Source: JBHOQX01 sp042408595
GTDB lineage: Bacteria; Chloroflexota; Chloroflexia; Chloroflexales; Roseiflexaceae
Assembly: GCA_042408595.1 (NCBI GenBank)
Contig: JBHOQX010000022.1
Location: 1 to 64,000, forward strand
DNA length: 64,000 nt
Direction of reading: 5' to 3'
Program-made: the position numbers and the translations under genes
The notes under the pieces: generated by a model
The model's database searches: none
What the model saw: the letters and a program-made list of their open reading frames with translations, nothing else
Told to the model about the DNA's origin: nothing
Shown here: piece by piece, positions 17,026-25,076 of the stretch
Layout of the letters: the number at the start of each line of letters is the position of its first letter
Position numbering within the stretch: the first letter of the stretch is position 1

Positions 17026-19103
17026 CACGACATAACATGCGCTTCCTGCGGCTCCGGCCGTTCTGGGCCGGCCGGGGGGCGCATGTCGCGGCGGTCGTCG
17101 GGGCGGTAGCCATCGGCGCGGCGCTCGTTTGGTGGCTCACCTGGCCGGTGGCTGTGGCCGATGCCGCCCGCCTCGGCCCGGACGGGGCTGCGGTTCTCCC
17201 GGTGCTGGCGAACGACCGCGCGCCGCTGAGTCCGCTGCGGCGCGAATCGCTTGCGCTGGTCGCATCGCCCTCGCATGGCCGGGCGATGGTGCGGGATGGA
17301 GCGATTCTCTATCGTCCGGCGGCGGATTGGCGCGGCGCGGACTCGTTCAGTTACAGAGCGTGCGACGGGCTTGGCCGCTGCGTTGTGGGGAAAGCCGTCA
17401 TTTCTGGCGAGGCGCCACCAGCGCCGCCTGTTCCAACCCCGACGGCAACGGCGACGGCGACCCCGACGCCCACGGCGACCGCCACTGCCACGCCGACGGC
17501 GACCGCCACGCCCACGGCGACCGCCACGCCCACGGCGACCGCCGCGCCGACGCCACGGCGGACGGCGACGCCACGGCGCACGCCCAGGGTGACCCCTGCA
17601 CCGCCGCCGAACCAGCGGCCAGTGGCGGCGGACGACAGCGCGCGCGTCGCGCGGCCCGCCGCGTCGATCGACATCCCGGTGCTAGCGAACGATAGCGATC
17701 CGGAGGGCCAGCTTGATCCGGGCTCGGTCAGGCTCGTGGGCGGGCCGGACGCCGGCCAAGCCGAGGTGCTGCCCGGCGGCGTGATCCGCTATGTCGCCGC
17801 CCCGGACGGGCCGGCGGCAGCGAGCCTGACCTACCAGGTGTGCGACACCGCAGGCGCGTGCTCGAATCCCGCGGTGGTACGCATTACGATCAACCAGCCG
17901 CCGGTGGCGCAGAACGACCGGGCGTTGATCCGGGCCGATGGCACGGTGGATATTCCGGTGCTCCGAAACGACCGCGACCCGGACGGCCAGATCGATCCGG
18001 CGAGTTTGCAGGTGGTTGTCAACCCGCGCGTGGGCAGCGCCGAAGCGGCGTCTGGCGCGATCCGGTACACGCTGGCGCGCTCCCCAGACCCTCAGGCACC
18101 TCCGGCGCAGCCGCCCATCCCCGGCGATTCGTTGCGCTACAGGATCTGCGATGCTGAGGGCGCGTGCGCCGAGGCGGATGTGACCGTCTCCTTCGGCAGC
18201 CCGCCCAGGCTCGCCGATGACCAGGCGGCGGTCGGCGGCAACGTGATCAACCAGCAGGGGACCCCGCCGTCGGTGAGCATCCCGGTGCTGGCGAACGATA
18301 GGGCAGCGGAATTCCCGCTCGACCCGGCGACGGTAGCGGTGATCCAGCCGCCGGAGCACGGCACAGCGCGCGCGAACGCCGACGGGACGGTCGGTTACAC
18401 GCCGGCGGCTGGCTTCGGCGGAAGCGATACCTTCCGCTATCGCGTCTGCACCGCGGGGCCGGTGCCGCAGTGCGCCGATGCGTGGGTGACAGTGACCGTC
18501 GCGCTCAATCAGGCGCCGACCGCGAAGGATGACCTGGCGGAGGTGCCATTCCGCGGCGAAGTCGCCATCCCGCTGCTGAAGAACGACACCGACGCGGACG
18601 GGACGCTCGACCCGGCCAGTGTCCAGATCGTCGCCGGGCCGGCGCACGGGACCGTCCGGGTGGACCCGCAGGCCGGCGTTGCGATCTATACCTTCACCGC
18701 TTCGCAGTATGCCGCCGACGACAGCTTCACCTACAGCGTGGCCGACAATCGGGGCGATCGCTCGAATGCTGCGACGGTGGCCATTCGGGTGCAGCCGCCC
18801 AATCAGCCGCCACAAGCCGAGGACGATCAGGCCACCGTGTGCAGCTACTGCGCGGAAAAAGACCGACAGGTTGTTATCGATGTCCTCGCAAACGACCGCG
18901 ATCCCGACGGACAGCTCGATCCGGCCAGCCTCCGGATCACGGTCCCACCGCAGCACGGCACGGCGACAGTCGAAGGCGGACGGATCGTTTACAGCGTGGA
19001 GTCGAGCTACGACGGCACGGACTCCTTCGAGTACAGCATCGCTGACGATCGTGGCGCGACAGACACTGCAATGGTGCGGATCACGGTCAGCAATCCTTCG
19101 TGA
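17022..19103 (+). CDS. Cadherin-like (tandem-95) repeat surface protein
   Basis: This 693-residue protein has one N-terminal membrane segment (about 24-44), a Thr-Pro-Ala linker (about 145-195), and five to six Ig/cadherin-like repeats of about 90 residues, each with the VLANDxDPDGxLDPASL pattern and a SFTYSVxD end. These modules often bind calcium in adhesins and exported proteins. Most of it would lie outside the cell. It starts GTG at 17022, overlapping the ATPase stop (GTGA), so the two were probably co-translated; an ATG at 17037 is the alternative. The binding partner is unknown. Confidence 0.85.
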   Translation: MTRHNMRFLRLRPFWAGRGAHVAAVVGAVAIGAALVWWLTWPVAVADAARLGPDGAAVLPVLANDRAPLSPLRRESLALVASPSHGRAMVRDGAILYRPAADWRGADSFSYRACDGLGRCVVGKAVISGEAPPAPPVPTPTATATATPTPTATATATPTATATPTATATPTATAAPTPRRTATPRRTPRVTPAPPPNQRPVAADDSARVARPAASIDIPVLANDSDPEGQLDPGSVRLVGGPDAGQAEVLPGGVIRYVAAPDGPAAASLTYQVCDTAGACSNPAVVRITINQPPVAQNDRALIRADGTVDIPVLRNDRDPDGQIDPASLQVVVNPRVGSAEAASGAIRYTLARSPDPQAPPAQPPIPGDSLRYRICDAEGACAEADVTVSFGSPPRLADDQAAVGGNVINQQGTPPSVSIPVLANDRAAEFPLDPATVAVIQPPEHGTARANADGTVGYTPAAGFGGSDTFRYRVCTAGPVPQCADAWVTVTVALNQAPTAKDDLAEVPFRGEVAIPLLKNDTDADGTLDPASVQIVAGPAHGTVRVDPQAGVAIYTFTASQYAADDSFTYSVADNRGDRSNAATVAIRVQPPNQPPQAEDDQATVCSYCAEKDRQVVIDVLANDRDPDGQLDPASLRITVPPQHGTATVEGGRIVYSVESSYDGTDSFEYSIADDRGATDTAMVRITVSNPS
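17444..17560 (+). repeat. Coding minisatellite, 18-bp period
   Basis: Units like ACCGCCACGCCCACGGCG repeat several times and encode the TATATPTA linker. Copy number changes here would lengthen or shorten the linker by six residues without a frameshift. Confidence 0.7.
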
Positions 19104-19160
19104 GATGGCGTGCGGGCCGCGCGAGGCATCGGCCGTCTGCTGAAGGCGGGAGCGCTTCTC

Positions 19161-19862
19161 TTACCCCGCGCCGAGACCGCCCCGCCGAATCTCGGCCATA
19201 TGCCCGTCCGGCGCGCCGCCGACCAGATCGGCGGCGGCGCCCGAGAGGTGCCCGCAGGCCGCCCACTCGACCAGCTCCGCCTCCAGCGCGCCGTCCCGCA
19301 GCGCGACCGCCAGCTCGGTCACCGAGCAGTTGTGGTTCTCGGTCGCCAGGATGGTGCGCAGATCGACGTTTTGGCAGAGCGCGCCGATCGTGGCGGTGAA
19401 GAGGCCGCCGTGGCCGACGACCACGATCCCGCGGCCGTCCTTCCCGGCGACGACCCGCGCGATCCCGGCGCGCATGCGGCGCAACAACGCACGGTAATCC
19501 TCGCCGCCCGGAAAGGCGACGTCGTGACGGCCCTGAAACCAGGCGCGGGCGATCCCGAAGTACTCCGTCCAGGCCTCGGCGTCGGCGCGGCCTTCCAGCT
19601 CGCCGACATCCACCTCGCGGAACTCCTCGACGATCGTCACCGGCAGCCCCACCGCCGCGCCGATGATCTCGGCCGTCTCGCGCGCCCGCCTGAGCGGCGA
19701 AGCGTAGATCTCGTCGATCTGGCGTTCCCGGAAGTAGGCCGCGGTCTGTTGTGCCTGGAGCACGCCCTTCGGCGTCAGCGGGTAGTCGATCCGCCGGCAG
19801 GAGAGCTCCTTGGTAAGGTTTGCCAGGTTCTCGCCATGGCGGACAAGATAGAGTCGGTTCAT
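19161..19862 (-). CDS. Histidine phosphatase (phosphoglycerate mutase family)
   Basis: This 233-residue enzyme has the catalytic LVRHGE motif at residues 6-11, ASPLRRARETAEII, an acidic EFREVDVGELEG loop and the second histidine in VVVGHGG. Family members transfer or remove phosphate through phospho-histidine; the spread includes phosphoglycerate mutases, cobalamin and sugar phosphatases, and the substrate cannot be chosen from sequence. The start is ATG 19862. It lies 99 bases downstream of the FHA gene on the same strand. Confidence 0.88.
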   Translation of the reverse strand: MNRLYLVRHGENLANLTKELSCRRIDYPLTPKGVLQAQQTAAYFRERQIDEIYASPLRRARETAEIIGAAVGLPVTIVEEFREVDVGELEGRADAEAWTEYFGIARAWFQGRHDVAFPGGEDYRALLRRMRAGIARVVAGKDGRGIVVVGHGGLFTATIGALCQNVDLRTILATENHNCSVTELAVALRDGALEAELVEWAACGHLSGAAADLVGGAPDGHMAEIRRGGLGAG

Positions 19863-19961
19863 TGGTGTTGCGATAGGAAAATGTCGCAGACGATCAGGCG
19901 CCAGGCGGCGAGACCGCTGGAGTCAGTGCGCTGACCAGCTGACTGTCTGGTTCTGATCGCT

Positions 19962-20690
19962 TCACGAGCCAAGCCGCACCGTCTGGTTTGTTGCGACCGG
20001 CTGGAAGGTCACGACGATCTTGCCGAATCGCACCTGCGCTCCGCCGCCCAGCAGCGTCGGCACGTTCGGGGCCAGGCGTGTCTCGTTGACGAAGGTGCCG
20101 TTGACACTTTCCAGGTCGGTGATCGTCCACTGCCCGTTGCTGTATTGAAGGCGGGCGTGGCGTCGGCTCGCGCCACTAGCCTGCCCGCCGAGCGGCGTCA
20201 GGTCAACATCGGGAAAGATATTGTTCGCCTGGTCGCGGCAGCCGATCAGCAGCGTGGTCTTGTCGTTCGGCAGCGGCAGCCGGCTGCCGCCGGGCGCCAG
20301 CAGTTCGTAGGCCGGGATGGCCGTCGGGTTGGTCAGATCGAGTAGCTCCTGCTCCTTCTGCGCCAGGTCGGCGCGCGCCCTCTCTAGCAGCTCGGAGTAC
20401 TGGTTGATCGACGCCTGGAGCGTCTCGGTCGCCTGTAGCACGGTGAAAATGCGCTGGTTGCGGTCGAGCTCCGCCCGCGTACGCTGCAACTCCAGCTCTT
20501 GCTGGGCCAGGTTGGCCCGCGCCTTCGCCAGCCCTTCCTGTGTGATGCTGCGCAGCGGCTCCGAGGCGTTCTGCCAGGTCGCCTCGTTGGTGGTGATGTA
20601 GTGGCGGATCTCCTGAATCTGGCGCTCGAGCTCGGCGATGGTGCGCCGGTTCGCGGCGATCTCCTGCTCGACTCCCAGCCTGGTGGCCAT
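19962..20690 (-). CDS. Coiled-coil FHA-domain protein
   Basis: The 242-residue product starts with a long coiled coil (about 5-118, ELERQIQEIRHYI, ELQRTRAELDRNQ) and ends in a forkhead-associated domain (about 142-235) with SRRHARL and LESVNGTFVN, which recognises phosphothreonine. The usual GR pair of the first FHA loop reads GC here, so phosphopeptide binding may be altered. No kinase gene is adjacent. The ATG at 20690 has AAGGAGC upstream; a second ATG 24 bases earlier lacks a site. Confidence 0.85.
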   Translation of the reverse strand: MATRLGVEQEIAANRRTIAELERQIQEIRHYITTNEATWQNASEPLRSITQEGLAKARANLAQQELELQRTRAELDRNQRIFTVLQATETLQASINQYSELLERARADLAQKEQELLDLTNPTAIPAYELLAPGGSRLPLPNDKTTLLIGCRDQANNIFPDVDLTPLGGQASGASRRHARLQYSNGQWTITDLESVNGTFVNETRLAPNVPTLLGGGAQVRFGKIVVTFQPVATNQTVRLGS

Positions 20691-21014
20691 GCGCGTGCTC
20701 CTTCGCTGTGCCATGCAGCGTGTATTATGCCACAGCATGCCCGGCGGTCACGGCGAGACATGCCGGGAATTTCGGTGTCTTCTGCGCTGTACGGTTAACC
20801 TGCCCTGATGGCGTTGCCTTGTCTGGTGCACGTTCAGAGAGCCTGTTCGGGCCGACGGTGAGTCGTTCGAGCCTTGTAAGCCTGAGTCTCACCTTCTGTC
20901 GCTGCCCCTGCGCAGGAGCGCACCAGCACTTATCAGACGCTAATCTGATACCCAGAGTTGCCGCCGTGCGCGGCTGGCGAAGGTCGGCTATAATGCCGGC
21001 GAAAGGAGTCGGCC
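20691..21014. other. Intergenic region with divergent promoters
   Basis: Between the FHA and GNAT genes there is no supportable frame. TATAAT at 20989-20994 lies 21 bases before the GNAT ATG, after an AAAGGAG site is allowed for. CATAAT on the minus strand lies just upstream of the FHA gene. The middle 200 bases show nothing I recognise. Confidence 0.4.
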
Positions 21015-21575
21015 ATGGCCTTCCCTCCGCTGCTGCGCGGCGAGCGCGTGCGCCTCACGGCGCTGACGCCCGACGACATCCCGACCGTCACTGCCTGGTA
21101 TCAGGACGATGACTTCCTGCGGCTGCTGGATGCGCGCCCCGCTTTTCCGCAAGCCGAGAGCGCGCTGCGCGACTGGCTGGAAGAGCAGAACAAATCCGGC
21201 GATGCTTTTCTGTTCGCCGTGCGGCTGAACGAGAACGACGCACTGATCGGCTATGTCTCGGTGGATGGCATTCTCTGGGCGCACGGCTCCGGCTGGCTGA
21301 CGATCGCGATCGGCGATCCGGTGGCGCGCGGCCAGGGCTACGGCCCAGAGGCCGTCGGGCTGGCGCTGAACTTCGCCTTCCGCGAGATGAACCTGCACCG
21401 TATCCAGCTCACTGTGTTCAGTTACAATACCCGCGCTATCGCTGCCTACGAGCGTCTGGGCTTCACGCGCGAAGGGACGTACCGTGAAGCGCTGCGCCGC
21501 GATGGTCGCCGCTACGACATGTACCTGTATGGCATCCTGCGCCCGGAGTGGGAGGCGAGGATGAGTGATACGTGA
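21015..21575 (+). CDS. GNAT acetyltransferase, RimJ/RimL type
   Basis: This 186-residue protein begins with the family's LLRGERVRLTALTPDDI strand and carries the acetyl-CoA loop RGQGYGPEAV near residue 108, followed by NLHRIQLTVFSYNTRAIAAYERLGF, the usual C-terminal signature. RimJ/L-like enzymes acetylate N-terminal amines of ribosomal or other proteins, or small amines; the target here is unknown. GAAAGGAG precedes the ATG. It stands alone downstream of its own promoter. Confidence 0.9.
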   Translation: MAFPPLLRGERVRLTALTPDDIPTVTAWYQDDDFLRLLDARPAFPQAESALRDWLEEQNKSGDAFLFAVRLNENDALIGYVSVDGILWAHGSGWLTIAIGDPVARGQGYGPEAVGLALNFAFREMNLHRIQLTVFSYNTRAIAAYERLGFTREGTYREALRRDGRRYDMYLYGILRPEWEARMSDT

Positions 21576-21740
21576 TCAGGTCAGGGGTCAGGGGTGCGTG
21601 CTGAGTGTTGCGGTCTGAGTGCGGTCTCCTGGCTTCTGGCCGGTTCGTGATCGCAGATCGTAGATTATCTGACCATCTGATAGCTGACCTCTGACCGTCC
21701 GACTGTCTGCGTGCTGGCTCCTGGCCGCTGATCAACGAAA
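21576..21740. repeat. Simple CTGAC/GTCAG-rich intergenic repeat
   Basis: This stretch is made of short degenerate units (GGTCAGGGGTCAGGGG, CTGACCATCTGATAGCTGAC, CTGACCGTCCGACTGTCTG). A similar patch lies at 55337-55500. No gene is supportable. Confidence 0.5.
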
Positions 21741-21749
21741 CGAGGGACT

Positions 21750-23423
21750 GTGCATCGTCGCATCATCATGGTGATCCTGGGCGTGTTTGCGCTGGCTGCC
21801 TGTGGCCTCACGCCGGCCGGCCCAGGCCCGACGGGCGCGTTGCCGTCGCCTGCCCCGCAGCCGACACCTGGCCTGCCCCCCTCGGCGAACCCCGGCCTGC
21901 CCCCTACGGGGAACCGCCGGGACGAAGGCACCGCACCCCAACCTACCGGCCCGTCCGCGCCCCAACCCCCCAGCCCGGCCGCATCGCCAGCGCCCAGCCC
22001 GAGTGTGTCGCCCGCGCCCGCCGCGGCGTTCAAGGAGGGCCCGTGCCCCTTCGAAGCGCCACGGGGGGTGACGGTGCGCTGCGGCACGCTGACGGTGCCG
22101 GAGGATCGCGCTGCGCCGAACGGCCGCACTGTCGGGCTGCCGGTCGCGATCTACAAGAGCACCGGCGCCAACCCCGCGCCCGACCCGGTCATCTACCTGG
22201 AGGGCGGACCAGGCGGCCACGCGGTCAGGCTCTCGCCGTTCTCCTACGATACCCTGATCAAGCCGTTCCTCGGCGACCGCGACTTCATCCTCTTCGACCA
22301 GCGCGGGGCCGGGCTCTCCCGGCCTGCCGCCGAGTGCCCCGAGCTGGTGCAGCTCGACGCCCGTGAACTGGTGCAGGGGCTCAACACCGACAGCTATCTC
22401 AACGAGACCACACAGGCTGCGCTCGCCTGCCGCGACCGCCTGGCGAAGGAAGGGGTCGACCTGGCTGCCTTCACCACCGCTGCCAGCGCCGCCGACCTGG
22501 ACGACCTGCGCCGCGCACTCGGATACCAGGAGTGGAACCTCTATGGCATCTCCTACGGTACGCGGCTGGCGCTCGAAGCGATGCGCGCCACGCCGCAGGG
22601 CGTCCGCAGCGTCATCCTGGACTCGACCGTGCCGCCGCAGGAGAACATGTTCACCTCGGTGGCGGCGAGCGCCGACCGGGCGTTCGATGCGCTCTTCCAG
22701 GGGTGTGCGGCCGACGCAGCCTGCAACTCGGCCTTCCCCGACCTCAAAACAGCATTCTATGAGACGGCGCGACGGCTGAACGAGAAGCCGGTGACGGTCA
22801 AGGTGACGAGGTATGGCCGCCCGATCGATGTGAAGCTCACCGGCGACCAGTTCATCCAGACGCTGTTTAATTCGCTCTATCGTAGCGATCTGATCCCGCA
22901 ACTGCCAAAAGCGATCTACGATGCGCGGGAGGGTAAAGATTATCAGTTCTGGGGCGATCAGGCGGTTGAGAACGTCCTGCAGGAGCAGTTTGTCAGCTAT
23001 GGGATGTATTTCTCGGTGCAGTGCGGCGAAGAGGGACTGACCGTCACCGAGGAACAGCTCAAGAACGCCGACGCGGCGTTCCCGCAGCAGGACAACGTGT
23101 TCGATGTCGGCGAAGTCTACGAGATCTGCCAGAAGTGGGGCGCGCAGCGCGACGACGCCGCCAATCAGCCGGTCACGAGCGCCATCCCGACGCTGGTGCT
23201 GGCCGGGCAGTATGACCCGATCACGCCGCCGGCGTTCGGCCAGGAGGTGGCCAAAACGCTGCCGAACAGCTTTTTCTTCGAGTTTCCCGGCCTGGGCCAC
23301 GGCGCGACTGTCGGCGACCCCTGCCCCATGCAGATGGCCGTTGCCTTCTTGCGCGACCCAAAGGCCAGGCCGGATTCGTCCTGTATCGCCGGGCTGAAGA
23401 GCGCGCCGTTCGTGACGCGATGA
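21750..23423 (+). CDS. Secreted S33-family peptidase/alpha-beta hydrolase lipoprotein
   Basis: This 557-residue protein has a lipoprotein signal (LAAC, Cys18), a Pro-rich linker (20-92) and an alpha/beta hydrolase with nucleophile elbow GISYGT (Ser268), an oxyanion region EGGPGG, Asp in AGQYDPITPP and His in GLGHGAT. The TAP-like C-terminal domain and size suggest a tripeptidyl or prolyl aminopeptidase acting outside the membrane. Start GTG 21750 has GAGGG upstream. The linker contains PGLPPTGNRR, encoded by the same dispersed repeat that interrupts the ligase gene. Confidence 0.88.
   Translation: MHRRIIMVILGVFALAACGLTPAGPGPTGALPSPAPQPTPGLPPSANPGLPPTGNRRDEGTAPQPTGPSAPQPPSPAASPAPSPSVSPAPAAAFKEGPCPFEAPRGVTVRCGTLTVPEDRAAPNGRTVGLPVAIYKSTGANPAPDPVIYLEGGPGGHAVRLSPFSYDTLIKPFLGDRDFILFDQRGAGLSRPAAECPELVQLDARELVQGLNTDSYLNETTQAALACRDRLAKEGVDLAAFTTAASAADLDDLRRALGYQEWNLYGISYGTRLALEAMRATPQGVRSVILDSTVPPQENMFTSVAASADRAFDALFQGCAADAACNSAFPDLKTAFYETARRLNEKPVTVKVTRYGRPIDVKLTGDQFIQTLFNSLYRSDLIPQLPKAIYDAREGKDYQFWGDQAVENVLQEQFVSYGMYFSVQCGEEGLTVTEEQLKNADAAFPQQDNVFDVGEVYEICQKWGAQRDDAANQPVTSAIPTLVLAGQYDPITPPAFGQEVAKTLPNSFFFEFPGLGHGATVGDPCPMQMAVAFLRDPKARPDSSCIAGLKSAPFVTR
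21880..21930. repeat. Dispersed repeat inside the peptidase linker
   Basis: Bases 21891-21911 are identical to the reverse complement of 7187-7207. Both copies are read in the frame giving PGLPPTG followed by Asn-Arg-Arg or Asp-Arg-Arg. Confidence 0.75.
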
Positions 23424-23483
23424 CACCGTGAGCGAGTGACTGTGAGGCGCGGTGACCGGCGTTAGACCGTCTGGCGCAGTTTC

Positions 23484-24752
23484 TCAGCACGCCAGGCTCC
23501 CGGTCAGCAACGCCTCCAGTTCTTCGCCCGGAGCATAGGTCTGGCCGCCGGCCGGCACGAGCAACAGGGCGTTCGCGCCGCGTAGCGAGAGGAGCCGGCT
23601 TGACCCTTGGGCGCCGGTGCTCCGCGCCACCAGCCGGCCCTCTTGCCAGGCGACGATAGCCCGCTGGTACTCCGGGCGGTCCGGCGATGAACGGATGGGG
23701 TCGGCCAGCGTCACGCGGACGCGCGGGCGCTCCGGTGCTGCGTCGCCTTGGAGCCGGCGCAACGCCGGGCGCACGAACACCTCGAACGAGACCAGCGACG
23801 AGACCGGGTACCCGGGCAGGCCGAAAACCATGCGCTGTATGGGCGCATCGTCAGGAGTTCTTCCCGCATCGTGCGCCCCGTCTGCCGCGACTGTCGCGAA
23901 GGTCGTCGGCTTGCCCGGCTTGAAGGCGATCCGCCCGAAGTGGACCGTGCCGAGCTCGGCCAGCAGCGGCTTGATCAGGTCGCGCGTGCCCATCGAGACG
24001 CCACCGCTCGTGAGGAGCACATCGGCGCGGGCCAGGCCGTCGAGGATGGCGGCGCGCTGTGTCGCGGCGTCGTCGCGGGCGATGCCGAGCGAGATCGCCT
24101 CGCAGCCGGCCTCGCGCGCGGCCGCCATCAGCGCGTAGCGGTTGCTGTCGCGGATGCTGCCGGGGCGCGGTGGATCTTCTGGCTCCTGCACCTCGTCGCC
24201 CGTCGAGAGCACCGCCACCACCGGCCGGCGGTAGACCGCTACACGCCCCCGCCCGACCGTGGCCAGCAGGGCGATCTCCGCTGGCCCGAGCGCGGTGCCG
24301 CGCGTCAGAACGACCTCGCCGCGCCGGATGTCCTGCCCGATGGCATGGATACCCTGGCCAGGCGCGGGCGCGTGATCCGGCCGCATCACGCCGTCGCGCT
24401 CGTCGGCCTGCTCGACCATGATCACGGCATCAGCGCCGTGCGGCAGGGGTGCGCCGGTCATGATGCGGGCCGCCGTGCCGGGTAGGACCGCCACCTCCCC
24501 TGCGCTACCCGCCAGCACCTCGGCGATCACGCGGCGTGGGGCGGCGCCATCGGCGGCGCGCAGAGCGTAGCCGTCCACCGCCGCTTTTGGCACGTCCGGC
24601 ATGTCGTCGCCGGAGCGCACATCCTCGGCGAGCACACGGCCGAGCGTCGCACGGAAGTCCACCTCTTCCACGCCGAGCGGCCAGGCGTGCGCGGCGATGA
24701 TCCGGTGCGCTTCGTCGATTGGAACCATCGGGTATGGGGATTCGCGGCGCAT
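23484..24752 (-). CDS. moeA: Molybdopterin molybdenumtransferase MoeA
   Basis: MoeA inserts molybdate into adenylated molybdopterin. The 422-residue product shows PKAAVDGYALRA, RIMTGAPLPHGADAVIMVEQ, STGDEV, SNRYAL, LTSGGVSMGTRDL, FKPGKPTTFA and GLPGYPVSSLVSFEVFVRPAL in the expected order, ending in the C-terminal beta-barrel domain. About 18 extra residues (DGAHDAGRTPDDAPIQRM) separate FKPGKPTTFA from GLPGYP, slightly longer than usual. The start ATG 24752 has an AAAGG site. It is not clustered with mobA. Confidence 0.95.
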   Translation of the reverse strand: MRRESPYPMVPIDEAHRIIAAHAWPLGVEEVDFRATLGRVLAEDVRSGDDMPDVPKAAVDGYALRAADGAAPRRVIAEVLAGSAGEVAVLPGTAARIMTGAPLPHGADAVIMVEQADERDGVMRPDHAPAPGQGIHAIGQDIRRGEVVLTRGTALGPAEIALLATVGRGRVAVYRRPVVAVLSTGDEVQEPEDPPRPGSIRDSNRYALMAAAREAGCEAISLGIARDDAATQRAAILDGLARADVLLTSGGVSMGTRDLIKPLLAELGTVHFGRIAFKPGKPTTFATVAADGAHDAGRTPDDAPIQRMVFGLPGYPVSSLVSFEVFVRPALRRLQGDAAPERPRVRVTLADPIRSSPDRPEYQRAIVAWQEGRLVARSTGAQGSSRLLSLRGANALLLVPAGGQTYAPGEELEALLTGSLAC

Positions 24753-25076
24753 AGGGGACCTTTCGGGCTACAGATCTGACCTGGCGGCTGACGAAGCACG
24801 AGAGGTACCTGTAGCTATACAATGGCGACTCTCGTGACGAATGGCCTGCTTTCGTCGCTTTCGTCCCCGTCTTCGTCCCCTCGGGCTGGGGCCCAGGCCC
24901 GAGCTCAGGTCGGGATCCGTCCGTCGACGTTCGTCCAATACAATGTCATCACTTGGGGGCTCGTCCGACGCTATCCGTGCCAGCGGCTGGTCGGGCAGCA
25001 GCCCGGCGACGAGCGGCGCACCGCGCGCGCCCTCGGCGGCGGAGGTGCCGGAACTCGACAACGATGACACGATAGC
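24753..25076. other. Intergenic repeat region
   Basis: This 324-base gap carries TTCGTCC-type repeats (24850-24935), including a 17-base block identical to one in the ligase gene. Open frames across it are GC-skew artefacts without start signals. No gene is supportable. Confidence 0.5.

Noticed and set aside
24768..25070. Minus-strand open frame of 100 codons
   Set aside because: It runs through the TTCGTCC repeats, has an Arg/Ser-rich artefact composition and no start signal.
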